Source: Halioxenophilus sp033283405
GTDB lineage: Bacteria > Pseudomonadota > Gammaproteobacteria > Pseudomonadales > Cellvibrionaceae
NCBI RefSeq assembly: GCF_033283405.1
Contig: NZ_JAWMQR010000007.1
Location: 62,001-126,000, forward strand
DNA length: 64,000 nt
Direction: 5' to 3'
Shown piece by piece: positions 24,193-32,598 of the stretch. The stretch's first letter is position 1; each line of letters begins with the position of its first letter. The position numbers and the translations under genes were made by a program. The notes under the pieces are model-generated. The model was not told the DNA's origin, did no database searches, and worked only from the letters and a program-made list of their open reading frames with translations.

Positions 24193-24675
24193 TTACTTGG
24201 TAATTTCCGGTTCCAGCAGTTGTTGGTGGGCGGTGTGCAGAACATCAATCATGGCGTCTTCGGCTTCAAACCGTTCCGCCAGGGTTTCACCCATGGTAGA
24301 GAGATCATTAACCAGGGTGGAGAGGTCGTCGACCTCCTGATACTTATCGTTGAAGTCGAGCAGGCTTTCGGTGGTGCCGTCGATGGTCTGATAAAGTTCG
24401 GCGGCCTTTTTCAGCCCGTCGGTATCGTCAAACTGTTTGCCTTCCTGGATCAGTTTTTCATACACCTCAAAGTGGCCGGCGGAGACGTAATCGACCAACA
24501 GTTGGCACAGTCGGCGAATTTTGGGGCCGTACTCGTCGTCGTTATCGGCAAAGGATTTAATACCGGAAAGGCTGCAGAAAATGACCAGAAGCTCTTTGCG
24601 CTCATCTAACCAACGATCGACGAGTTCATTAACACCACCCCATCGTTCGCGAGCTGTTTGGCAATTATCAAGCAT
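24193..24675 (-). CDS. rsd: Rsd/AlgQ family anti-sigma-70 regulator
   Basis: 160 residues from the ATG at 24675, which has AGGA seven bases upstream; a TTG two codons earlier is ignored. Opening MLDNCQTARERWGGVNELVDRWLDERKEL and LCQLLVDYVSAGHFEVYEKLI match Rsd/AlgQ closely. Rsd binds sigma-70 region 4 in stationary phase; AlgQ affects alginate and siderophore genes in Pseudomonas. A helical bundle is expected. Stand-alone gene. Confidence 0.88.
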   Translation of the reverse strand: MLDNCQTARERWGGVNELVDRWLDERKELLVIFCSLSGIKSFADNDDEYGPKIRRLCQLLVDYVSAGHFEVYEKLIQEGKQFDDTDGLKKAAELYQTIDGTTESLLDFNDKYQEVDDLSTLVNDLSTMGETLAERFEAEDAMIDVLHTAHQQLLEPEITK

Positions 24676-24864
24676 GGTCAATTCCTAAAAATCAAAGAGG
24701 TTAGTTCGCGGTTTGCGTCGGTTCGCGGGAGAGTCAGAGTAAAATAACCGAGCGTCAGGGGCAAGAAAAACCGCTCGCTGCAATGGATTGGAATTAAACG
24801 GCGCAGGGTTATTAGGCCAGTGAACAACCGCGGCAAATGCAGGCTGTTCACTAGCGTTTGCCCA

Positions 24865-25992
24865 TCAGAAACGCATGCGTTCGCTGGAAGAGATGAGCGG
24901 GTAATCCTGATCGTTGCCGATCACATTTTCGTGCTCGCCAAACAGCGGTTGTGAAAGCATGTACTGCGCCAGCAGCTGCGCGACGGCGGAGAGTGAACGC
25001 AGATGCGAACGTTCCCAACCGTGGGAGGCATCCAAGGCAAAACAGACCAGCGCCGTGCGAATATCATTACCGGCCTCCAGCGCGGCGGCGGCATCGCTGC
25101 GATAGTAGAGAAACACATCGCGGGAAAATTCGATCTCGGCGCGCTGGCAGAGGTAGATCAGGTGTTTGGTCAGGTGCCGATCAAACGGGCCGCTGGAGTC
25201 CTGCATGGCGATGGTCGCGCCAAATTCACAGGTGTTCTGATCGGGGGCGATGGTGCCGTTATCGACCGAGACCATCTCGGCCACCTCGCCGTGCAGAATG
25301 TGCGAAGCGCCGACACCCACCTCTTCTGAGATGGTAAACAGCAGGTGGCAATCGAGCACCGGTTTTTGGCCGCTGTCGAGCAGCGCCTTCGCCGCCGCCA
25401 AAATACTGGTGACGCCGGCTTTGTCGTCCAGGTGACGGGCATTAACAAAGCCGTTTTCGTTAAATTCCGGCTGGCTGTCGACGGAGACAAAATCCCCCAC
25501 CCGGACACCGGTTTCCCAGAGCTGATCGACCGAGACGCTGGTTTCGTCGACGCGGATCTCCAGGTTGTCCCAGGCCGATGGCTGGCTGTCGATCTCTTTG
25601 TTGTAGGTATGGCCGGAGGCCTTGAGGGGCAGAATGGTGCCGTTCAGGACGGTGCCGTTGTCACAGTGAATCTTGACCCGGGCGCCCTCGGCGAAGCGGG
25701 CGTTCCAGTGACCGATGGGCACCACGCGCAGGCGGCCATTGCGTTTTAAGCCCTTGACCATGGCGCCCAGGGTGTCGAGGTGGGCGGCGATGGCACGCCG
25801 GGGTGATGACTGCTGGCCGGGAATGGTGGCGCGAATAGCGCCGCGCCGGGTCAGTTCGTAGTGGATGCCAAGCTTCTCCAGCTCGGCACACACCAGGCGC
25901 ACCACTTCGTCGGTCATGCCCGAGGGGCTGGGGGTGGCGAGCAGCGTGTGCAGTGTCTGCTGCAGGTACTCATGGTCTATCGCTAATTGCAT
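24865..25992 (-). CDS. M42-type peptidase of the NAGGN osmolyte cluster
   Basis: 375-residue metallopeptidase of the M42/M20-like clan, matching the third member of the three-gene N-acetylglutaminylglutamine amide cluster. Metal-site patterns are visible: AAHLDTLG near residue 70, ARHLDDKAGVTS around 180, and TISEEVGVG around 220. Its exact role in osmolyte metabolism is not established; turnover of the dipeptide is possible. The start ATG overlaps the ngg stop by one base (TAATG), so translation is coupled. Last gene of the operon. Confidence 0.88.
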   Translation of the reverse strand: MQLAIDHEYLQQTLHTLLATPSPSGMTDEVVRLVCAELEKLGIHYELTRRGAIRATIPGQQSSPRRAIAAHLDTLGAMVKGLKRNGRLRVVPIGHWNARFAEGARVKIHCDNGTVLNGTILPLKASGHTYNKEIDSQPSAWDNLEIRVDETSVSVDQLWETGVRVGDFVSVDSQPEFNENGFVNARHLDDKAGVTSILAAAKALLDSGQKPVLDCHLLFTISEEVGVGASHILHGEVAEMVSVDNGTIAPDQNTCEFGATIAMQDSSGPFDRHLTKHLIYLCQRAEIEFSRDVFLYYRSDAAAALEAGNDIRTALVCFALDASHGWERSHLRSLSAVAQLLAQYMLSQPLFGEHENVIGNDQDYPLISSSERMRF

Positions 25993-27776
25993 TACTCTTC
26001 CGAATCACTGTGGACGCTTTTGGTATGGGGAAACAGCAGATCGACAAAGCGTTCTACGGTGGGTTGTGGCTCATGGTTGGCGAGCCCGGGGCGCTCATTG
26101 GCTTCGATGATCACATAGTCCGGGCCGCTCACGCTAGGCACCAAAAAGTCCAAGCCTACCACGGGAATGTGCAGGGCTCGAGCCGCGCGCCGGGCGGCGG
26201 TGATCAGTACCGGGTGCAGCTGCGGTGTCACGTCGTGAATGGTACCACCGGTGTGCAGGTTGGCGGTGGAGCGCACTTTCACACGCTCGCCACTGGGGAG
26301 CACATCGTCGAGCTCAAAACCGGCCTGGCGCACACAGCGGGCGGTCTCGCTATCGACCGGGATGGTGCTCTCACCGTGGGTGGCAGCAGCGCGACGTTGG
26401 CTGAGTGCCGACACCAGCTCGGCCACGGTTTCACGGCCATTGCCAATAACATAGGGCGGCCGGCGTACAGCGGCGGCCACCACCTGGTAGTCGATAACGA
26501 TAATGCGCAGGTCATCGCCGTCGACGCACTCTTCCAGCAGCACCTTGTCACTGTAGTTGGCGGCCTCACAGATGGCCTCGTGCACCTCATCGAGTTTGGT
26601 CAAGCCCACCTTGATACCGCGCCCCTGTTCGCCGCGCGCGGGTTTCACCACCACCCGGTGGTGGCGGTTGAGGAAGGTGGCCACGGTGTCGGCATCTTCC
26701 GAGGTGATCTGCTCGGGCACGCGCAGCCCTTCGTGCTCCAACACCCGGCGGGTAACAGCCTTGTCGTCACAGCGGCTCATGGCGATGGCGCTGGTCAGTT
26801 CGCTCAGGGATTCCCGGCAGGTGATCGAGCGGCCACCCAGGGTGAGTTTGAAGAAGCCACCTTCAGCGTCGAGGATTTCAACGCCAATGCCGCGCCTACG
26901 CGCCTCCATGGTGATAATTTTGGCGTAGATGTTAAGACCCTCTTCCGGGTCCTCGCCGACGAACCAGCGCTCGTTGATGGAGTTTTTCTTCTTGATGCAG
27001 TACACCGGCACCTGCTTGAAACCCAGGCGCTCATAAAGGCGGATCGCCTTGGTGTTGTTGTGCATCACCGACAGATCCATAAAGTCGCGGCCATCGGCCT
27101 GCAGCTTCTCGACCAGTGCCCGGGTCAGCCACTCGCCCACGGCAGGAATCTGGGCCTGCGGGTCGGCCACCAGCGCCCACAGGCTGCAGCCGTTGTCCGG
27201 GTCGTTGATGGCCAGGCGATGGTCGACACCGGTAACGGCGCCGATAATGTCACCGGTGCTGACATCCTCGGCCACCAGCATGGTGATCGCCGGTATCTCC
27301 TTCAACTTGCTGTAGAAGCCGTCGTAGGCGGGCACCATGTTGTGCACCTTATAGAGCCGGTCGATGTCGCGCTGATTGTCGTGCTCGTTAATGGCCCGGA
27401 TGCGCACCGCCTGGGGCTGATCCGGGCGCGGCTGGTAGTGGCGAAAGTCGAGCCGATAGGTGAGCGACGGGTCGAGGAAGAGCTCTTGAGGGGCGCAGGC
27501 GAGAATCAGATTCGGGTCGCGCACGTAGAGGGCGATGTCGCGCTGATCGCGCTTTTCGCGGCGTAGAATCTCGGCCACGGTCTGCGGGTTTTGAAAGGTT
27601 TGGCCAAACAGCAGCCGCCCCCAGCCACAGTCCAGCGCCACCTCTTTAGCCATGGGCTCGTCAGTGGGGTCGGTGAGCGGGTCGCCCCAGTGCTTGAGCG
27701 AGGCCATCACCGAAGGGTCCATCGGATCGTGGTGTTTGTGGCCGCGCTCGTCGGTAGTGGGTGATTGCTTGGTCAT
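25992..27776 (-). CDS. ngg: N-acetylglutaminylglutamine synthetase (GNAT/ATP-grasp fusion)
   Basis: 594 residues from ATG at 27776. An N-terminal acetyltransferase (GNAT) domain, roughly residues 90-290 (AVTGVDHR...LSVMHNNTKAIRLYERLGFK), is fused to a C-terminal ATP-grasp domain resembling cyanophycin synthetase (VVKPARGEQGRGIKVGL, LEECVDGDDLRIIVID, VVGLDFLVP, IIEANERPGL). It should acetylate glutamine and ligate a second residue to make the osmolyte backbone. It starts two bases after the amidotransferase gene stops and overlaps the peptidase gene: a tight operon. Confidence 0.9.
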   Translation of the reverse strand: MTKQSPTTDERGHKHHDPMDPSVMASLKHWGDPLTDPTDEPMAKEVALDCGWGRLLFGQTFQNPQTVAEILRREKRDQRDIALYVRDPNLILACAPQELFLDPSLTYRLDFRHYQPRPDQPQAVRIRAINEHDNQRDIDRLYKVHNMVPAYDGFYSKLKEIPAITMLVAEDVSTGDIIGAVTGVDHRLAINDPDNGCSLWALVADPQAQIPAVGEWLTRALVEKLQADGRDFMDLSVMHNNTKAIRLYERLGFKQVPVYCIKKKNSINERWFVGEDPEEGLNIYAKIITMEARRRGIGVEILDAEGGFFKLTLGGRSITCRESLSELTSAIAMSRCDDKAVTRRVLEHEGLRVPEQITSEDADTVATFLNRHHRVVVKPARGEQGRGIKVGLTKLDEVHEAICEAANYSDKVLLEECVDGDDLRIIVIDYQVVAAAVRRPPYVIGNGRETVAELVSALSQRRAAATHGESTIPVDSETARCVRQAGFELDDVLPSGERVKVRSTANLHTGGTIHDVTPQLHPVLITAARRAARALHIPVVGLDFLVPSVSGPDYVIIEANERPGLANHEPQPTVERFVDLLFPHTKSVHSDSEE

Positions 27777-27778
27777 GG

Positions 27779-29551
27779 TCAGATACCGTGTGTTTGCAGC
27801 CACATCTCCAACATGGCCACCTGCCAAAGTTTGGAGCCGCGCAGGGGAGTGATGTGATCCCGGGGGGCGGCCATCAGACTATCCAGATAGGGGCGCTGAA
27901 ACAGATCGCGCTGGCGGGCGGTGTCGCTGTCGAGGTAGCCGCGCACAAACTCCAGATAGGGCCCTTCGATGTATTTCAGGGCCGGCACAGGGAAGTAGCC
28001 CTTGGGCCGGTCGATGACGGCGTTGGGGATAATCTTGCGCGCCACCTCTTTCAAAATGTGTTTGCCACCCTGCTGAATTTTCAGCTCTGCGGGAATGCGC
28101 GCGGCCAGCTCCACCACCTCGTGATCGAGAAACGGCACCCGCGCCTCCAGGCCCCAGGCCATGGTCATGTTATCAACCCTCTTTACCGGGTCGTCGACCA
28201 GCATCACATTGGTGTCGATGTGCAGGGCCTTGTCGACCGCGTTGGGGGTTTGCAGCTGGTGGAAGTAGTTGTGCACAAACTGCTGGCTGTAGTCCTCGTG
28301 CAGGAAGCGCGCGGTCACCGTCTGCGCGTACTCCTCTTCCGAGCGATCAAAAAAGTGCTGGCGGTAGGTGGCCACGGCATCGTCGCTGGCCACCATCGGC
28401 GGGTACCAGTGGTAGCCGCCAAAGACCTCGTCGGCGCCCTGGCCGCTCTGCACCACCTTCAGGTGTTTGGAGACCTCGTGCGAGAGCAGAAAGAAACCGA
28501 CATTGTCGTAGCTCACCATCGGCTCGCTCATCGCCTTGAAGGTCTCCGGCAGGGTATCGAGCAGGCGGCTTGAGGGCACGCGAATCTGGTGGTGGTCGGT
28601 GTCGTAGTGGCGGGCGATGATGTCGGAGTATTTGAACTCATCGCCGGACTCACCGCCGGCGGCTTCAAAGCCCACCGAGAAGGTGTGCAGGTCAGTCTGC
28701 CCCTGCTCGGCCAGCAGGCCGACGATCAGGCTGGAGTCGAGGCCGCCGGAGAGCAGCACGCCCACCGGCACATCGGCGATGGAGCGGCGCGCCACCGAGC
28801 GTCGCATCACCGCCAGCAGTTCCGCCTGCCAATCGGCTTCAGTTTTGTTGGGGTCGTCGCCCACTGGCCCCATGGTCAGCGACCAGTAGCGGTATTCGCG
28901 GGTGTCGCCGTTGGCCTCTATTTCGCGCACCGTGGCCGGTGGCAGCTTGCGTACCCCCTGCAACAGCGTCAGCGGTGGCGGCACTACCGCGTGCCACTGC
29001 AGATAGTGGTGCAGGGCCACCGGGTCGATATCGGTGTTGATGCCGCCGCTGGCCAATATGGACGGCAGGGAGGAAGCGAAACGCAGGCCGCCGTCGATCT
29101 CCGCCAGGTAGAGAGGTTTGATACCAAAACGGTCGCGCGCCATCACCACCTTGCCGCTGTCGCGGTGGTGAATGGCAAAGGCAAACATGCCGTTAAAGCG
29201 CTGCACGCAGTCGCTGCCCCAGGCGTGGTAAGCCTTGAGGATCACCTCGGAATCACCGGTGGAGAAAAACTGATAGCCCAGTTGCTGCAGCTCGGCGCGC
29301 AGCTCCTGATAGTTGTAGATACAGCCGTTAAAGGCCAGGGTAAGACCCAGGGCCGGATCGTGCATCGGCTGTTGGGCGTGCTCGCTTAAATCAATAATTT
29401 TCAGGCGTCGGTGACCAAACACCATATTACTTTGCGCAAAGATGCCGCCCGCATCTGGCCCGCGAGGCACCAGTTTTTCTGCCATACGTTCGACCGCACT
29501 AACGGAGGGGAGGTGGTTGTTGAATCGAATTTCGCCGCAGATACCGCACAT
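27779..29551 (-). CDS. asnO: asparagine-synthetase-like amidotransferase of the NAGGN cluster
   Basis: 590 residues. The class II glutaminase domain starts with the nucleophile Cys2 (MCGICGEIRF) and has RGPDAGG and FNGCIYNYQELR. The synthetase domain has the ATP pyrophosphatase loop VGVLLSGGLDSSLIVGLL and VQSGQGADEVFGGYHW. In this cluster the enzyme is thought to amidate N-acetylglutaminylglutamine. First gene of the minus-strand trio; the promoter must lie in the 29552-29981 gap, and osmotic induction is expected from the pathway. Confidence 0.9.
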   Translation of the reverse strand: MCGICGEIRFNNHLPSVSAVERMAEKLVPRGPDAGGIFAQSNMVFGHRRLKIIDLSEHAQQPMHDPALGLTLAFNGCIYNYQELRAELQQLGYQFFSTGDSEVILKAYHAWGSDCVQRFNGMFAFAIHHRDSGKVVMARDRFGIKPLYLAEIDGGLRFASSLPSILASGGINTDIDPVALHHYLQWHAVVPPPLTLLQGVRKLPPATVREIEANGDTREYRYWSLTMGPVGDDPNKTEADWQAELLAVMRRSVARRSIADVPVGVLLSGGLDSSLIVGLLAEQGQTDLHTFSVGFEAAGGESGDEFKYSDIIARHYDTDHHQIRVPSSRLLDTLPETFKAMSEPMVSYDNVGFFLLSHEVSKHLKVVQSGQGADEVFGGYHWYPPMVASDDAVATYRQHFFDRSEEEYAQTVTARFLHEDYSQQFVHNYFHQLQTPNAVDKALHIDTNVMLVDDPVKRVDNMTMAWGLEARVPFLDHEVVELAARIPAELKIQQGGKHILKEVARKIIPNAVIDRPKGYFPVPALKYIEGPYLEFVRGYLDSDTARQRDLFQRPYLDSLMAAPRDHITPLRGSKLWQVAMLEMWLQTHGI

Positions 29552-29853
29552 AATGGTTACTGTTTCGACCTTTTTGTTGTTGCTGAAGGCTCAGAAAATA
29601 AATTCTATAAGCCCTCAGACATTCATCGGGGTTCGACACAAGAGCGGAAAATTATTTAACCGAATTGACGCCGAGCTCGTGTGAGTAAAACTCACCGACA
29701 CTTCAGTGTGCCGTTGTTTTCCGGCGGAAAACGCCGGTCCAACGTATGACTAGCCAAGGGGGCGCTATAACTAGTGCGCAGTGTAACGAAGCAGGTATTT
29801 ATGAATTTTATTACCCATGCCCATTAACAATTTGTTACAGGAGAAACAAAAAA

Positions 29854-29919
29854 ATGCTAACAAACAGGCTTCGGAATATCCTAGGCCAATCATTGAAAGT
29901 AAAACGCCGACCATTCTAA
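29854..29919 (+). CDS. possible 21-residue basic peptide
   Basis: ATG at 29854 is preceded by AGGAG ten bases upstream. The peptide starts MLTNRLRNILGQSL, continues with five basic residues in a short C-terminal stretch, and ends at TAA 29917. It has no acidic residue. Its 3' end overlaps the left arm of a terminator stem. Too short to judge from composition; it may be a leader peptide, a small protein or chance. Confidence 0.3.
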   Translation: MLTNRLRNILGQSLKVKRRPF

Positions 29920-29954
29920 CAGATTGAGGCGTTAAAATCAGGCCGGCGTTTTTT
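29901..29954. terminator. bidirectional terminator-like stem-loop
   Basis: AAAACGCCGACC (29901-29912) pairs with GGCCGGCGTTTT (29941-29952) with one mismatch. There is a T-run on the plus side (29949-29954) and an A-run on the other, so it can end cbpM on the minus strand and any plus-strand transcript. An alternative partner GGCGTT at 29928-29933 competes for the left arm. Confidence 0.6.
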
Positions 29955-29981
29955 GCGGGAAATTAAGCGTTTTGACGACAA

Positions 29982-30287
29982 TTAATCGATAACAATAAAG
30001 CGCCGTAACTGCGCGCGCAGGCGCTCGTTTTCACGTTTGAGATCATCAATTTGTTGCAGCAGTTGCATCGCTAGTGCAACACCGGGCCAGTCGATCTCCA
30101 ACTGACGGTGCAGGCGCCAGGCCTGGCGCGCGGTGGCCAACATATCGATATCAAACTGCCAGTTGCGCTGTTCGCGCCCGGCGGGTTCGACAATGCCCAG
30201 GTGCACAATTTCGACAATATGTTCCGGCGCCAGGGGTACCTGCTGGCTGAACTGTTCCAAACTGAAATAGATAATTTGCTCGGTCAT
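29982..30287 (-). CDS. cbpM: chaperone modulator CbpM
   Basis: 101 residues. In E. coli CbpM binds the J-domain of CbpA and inhibits both its co-chaperone and DNA-binding activity. The MerR-like helical N-terminus (FSLEQFSQQVPLAPEHIVEIVHLGIVEP), WQFD and a C-terminal coiled coil (LLQQIDDLKRENERLRAQL) fit. ATG at 30287, twelve bases after the cbpA stop, so the pair is an operon; a stem-loop follows. Confidence 0.88.
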   Translation of the reverse strand: MTEQIIYFSLEQFSQQVPLAPEHIVEIVHLGIVEPAGREQRNWQFDIDMLATARQAWRLHRQLEIDWPGVALAMQLLQQIDDLKRENERLRAQLRRFIVID

Positions 30288-30299
30288 TAGTTGTCACCA

Positions 30300-31250
30300 C
30301 TATTGCCAATCGGCGCGAGGATTAAATTGTGAGGCCTCCTGCAGCGCCTGCCACTGGGCCTGGGCGGCGGCATCGCTGCTGGCGGGTACCACAATTTTCA
30401 GTACGGCGAAGAGATCGGCGCGGCCGGTTTTGGTTTGCAGCCCCTTGCCTTTAATTCGCAATTTTTGCCCTGCCTGTGAGTTGGCCGGCACGGTGATATT
30501 GACCTTGCCTTCCAGAGTGGGTACCACAATTTTGGCACCGAGCACCGCCTCCCAGGGGGCGATGGGGACGGTCACCAACAGATTGTGGCCCTGCACATCG
30601 AACAGTGGGTGCGGCACCAGCCGGATACGCAGGTAGAGGTCGCCGTTGGCGCCGCCATTGTAACCCGGGCCGCCCTGGTTTTTCAGGCGGATTCGCTCGC
30701 CATCACTGACCCCTGCGGGGATTTTCACCTTCAAGGTTTTCGCCACCTTCACCCGCCGGCCCTGAGCATCGACCTGGGGCAGGTGGTACTCGATGGTCTT
30801 AGACTCTTCGCTTAAGGTGTCTTCCAGGAAGATGGGCAGTTCGGTTTCGATATCCTCACCCTTGATGGCGTAGCTGCGGCCACCGCCAGCACCGCGTTGA
30901 AAGCCGCCAAAGCCGGCATCGCCACCACGGTTGCCAAAAATCGAACTGAAAAACTCGGAAAAATCGCCCTCGTAGTAGCCATCGCCGCCACCGGCCGACT
31001 GCCACCCCGGCGGTGGTTGAAAGCGGCCGCCCTGGCCATATTTGCGCAGCTCGTCGTATTCTGCGCGCTTCTCCGGGCTTTTTAACACCTCGTAGGCTTC
31101 GGTGACCTCTTTGAACTTCTCCTCCGCCTGGTTTTCGGTGCTGACATCGGGGTGGTACTGCCGGGCCAGTTTGCGGTAGGCGGATTTGATGGCCTTGTCA
31201 TCGGCGGCTTCGTCGACGCCGAGTATCTTGTAGTAGTCTTTAAACTCCAT
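30300..31250 (-). CDS. cbpA: curved DNA-binding protein CbpA (DnaJ-class co-chaperone)
   Basis: 316 residues, close to E. coli CbpA (306). J-domain at residues 1-70 with the HPD motif (ARQYHPDVS), then a Gly/Phe-rich linker, then the two C-terminal substrate-binding domains (VKIPAGVSDGERIRLKNQGG, DLYLRIRLVPHPLF, LRIKGKGLQ). No zinc-finger domain is present, as expected for CbpA rather than DnaJ. Operon with cbpM. No convincing sigma-32 promoter was seen upstream. Confidence 0.93.
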   Translation of the reverse strand: MEFKDYYKILGVDEAADDKAIKSAYRKLARQYHPDVSTENQAEEKFKEVTEAYEVLKSPEKRAEYDELRKYGQGGRFQPPPGWQSAGGGDGYYEGDFSEFFSSIFGNRGGDAGFGGFQRGAGGGRSYAIKGEDIETELPIFLEDTLSEESKTIEYHLPQVDAQGRRVKVAKTLKVKIPAGVSDGERIRLKNQGGPGYNGGANGDLYLRIRLVPHPLFDVQGHNLLVTVPIAPWEAVLGAKIVVPTLEGKVNITVPANSQAGQKLRIKGKGLQTKTGRADLFAVLKIVVPASSDAAAQAQWQALQEASQFNPRADWQ

Positions 31251-31399
31251 AGTGCTTGCGCCTGTGCATCAATCGGTGAATTCGTGGGGCTAGGTGATTG
31301 CGTCGGTTGTGAATGAATTTAGGCCCTATAAATTGTGCTGTTAAAGATGGGGGTGGCGCCGCCAATCCTCAAGTCTGCCAGCGCGAATGGCGCTTGGCG

Positions 31400-32596
31400 T
31401 TACTCATCGCGAAGCGCCTCAATCGGGTCTAAGCGGGCGGCATGCAGTGCCGGGATAATACCGGCCAGTAGACCGATCACCATCGAGAGCAGCAGGGCCA
31501 GCAGCAGGTAGCCCAGGTTGATGGCCAGGGGCAGGCTGGGTACCGCCAACAGCGCCGCGCCCACCAGGCTGACGGCAATAGCAATGCCGGCCACGCCGCC
31601 GCTGCCGGCCAGCACCACCGCCTCACCCAAAAACAGCAGCAGGATCTGCAGCCGGCGGGCGCCGAGGGCGCGCAGCAGGCCAATCTCCGGGGTGCGCTCC
31701 TTCAAGGCGGTGATCATGATGGTGAGTACCCCCACCGCGCCGACAAACAGCGAGATGCTGCCCAGCCCCGCCACGGCCAGGGTGAGGAAGGAGAGGATGC
31801 TGTCCAGGCTGGATAACATATCCTCCTGGGTAAAGAGGGTGAAATCCTCGCGGCCGTGGCGGCTGCTCAGGCTTTGGCGAATACGCTGGCCGATCTCGCT
31901 GCTGCTGATCTCCGGCCCAAACACCACATCCACCTCCATCAGGCTCTCCCGGTCGAACAGCTGCAACCCCCGGCCGGTGGGGATGTAGACCACATCGTCG
32001 AGGTCGAAGCCGAGCATCTGGCCCTTGGACTCCATCACGCCAATCACCCGGTAGCGGTTACCGCCCACACGGATCAGCTGTCCTAGGGGGTTCTGTTCGC
32101 GAAACAGCTCCTGCTTCAGTTTGGCGCCGATCACGGCGTAGGCACGGGCGGCCACCGGGTCGTCGTCGGGCAGGAAGCGGCCCTGAGCGACGGCCATCTG
32201 CCAGGCGCGGGCAGCCTCGTGGTTGGCGCCGATAACGTTGGTGTCGCGGCCCAGCGAGCCGGCCTCCACCCGGGCGGTGCCGCTCACCAGGGGCACCACG
32301 GCGGTGACGTAGGGCAGGCGTCGCAGGGATTGGGCGTCGTCAACGGTGAGCGGTTTTACCGAGCTGAGCATGCCGGCCATGCCCTGGGTGGTGACCCGCC
32401 CCGGGGTGACGGCAATGATGCGGGTGCCAAATTGGGAGAAGCTCTCCAACAGGTAGAGGCGCAGCCCCTCGCCAATGGAGGTGAGCAGGGTGACCGCGGT
32501 GATGCCGATGGCGATGCCGAGAATGGTCAACAGGCTGCGCTGGCGCTGACTAAAGACCGCCTTGGCCACCCACAGGAAAGCATCGCCCAGTTGCAT
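31400..32596 (-). CDS. MacB-like ABC transporter permease (second of pair)
   Basis: 398 residues from ATG at 32596; the frame is open further upstream but enters the preceding gene. MacB/FtsX-type architecture: one N-terminal helix (RSLLTILGIAIGITAVTLLTSIG), a large periplasmic domain, and three C-terminal helices with the conserved PEIGLLRALGA coupling helix. No ATPase domain of its own. Starts two bases after the previous permease stops. Together they would form a heterodimeric exporter with the ATPase and adaptor upstream; the substrate is unknown. Confidence 0.87.
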   Translation of the reverse strand: MQLGDAFLWVAKAVFSQRQRSLLTILGIAIGITAVTLLTSIGEGLRLYLLESFSQFGTRIIAVTPGRVTTQGMAGMLSSVKPLTVDDAQSLRRLPYVTAVVPLVSGTARVEAGSLGRDTNVIGANHEAARAWQMAVAQGRFLPDDDPVAARAYAVIGAKLKQELFREQNPLGQLIRVGGNRYRVIGVMESKGQMLGFDLDDVVYIPTGRGLQLFDRESLMEVDVVFGPEISSSEIGQRIRQSLSSRHGREDFTLFTQEDMLSSLDSILSFLTLAVAGLGSISLFVGAVGVLTIMITALKERTPEIGLLRALGARRLQILLLFLGEAVVLAGSGGVAGIAIAVSLVGAALLAVPSLPLAINLGYLLLALLLSMVIGLLAGIIPALHAARLDPIEALRDE

Positions 32597-32598
32597 GG

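Larger units (their letters stand above)
29552..29981. other. gap between asnO and cbpM, with small-ORF and terminator signals
   Basis: Non-coding stretch of 430 bases. It holds the upstream region of the NAGGN operon, a GC-rich hairpin CCGGCG-5-CGCCGG at 29721-29737, a TATAAC hexamer at 29766-29771, a 21-codon reading frame with a ribosome site (29854-29919), and a large stem-loop (29901-29954) that ends the cbpA-cbpM operon from the other side. Confidence 0.7.

Noticed and set aside
25953..27566. 537-codon plus-strand open frame
   Set aside because: Antisense to ngg; composition (His/Gly/Val-rich, no motifs) is that of a shadow frame.
27761..28573. 270-codon plus-strand open frame
   Set aside because: Antisense to the asnO amidotransferase gene, with no recognisable motif.
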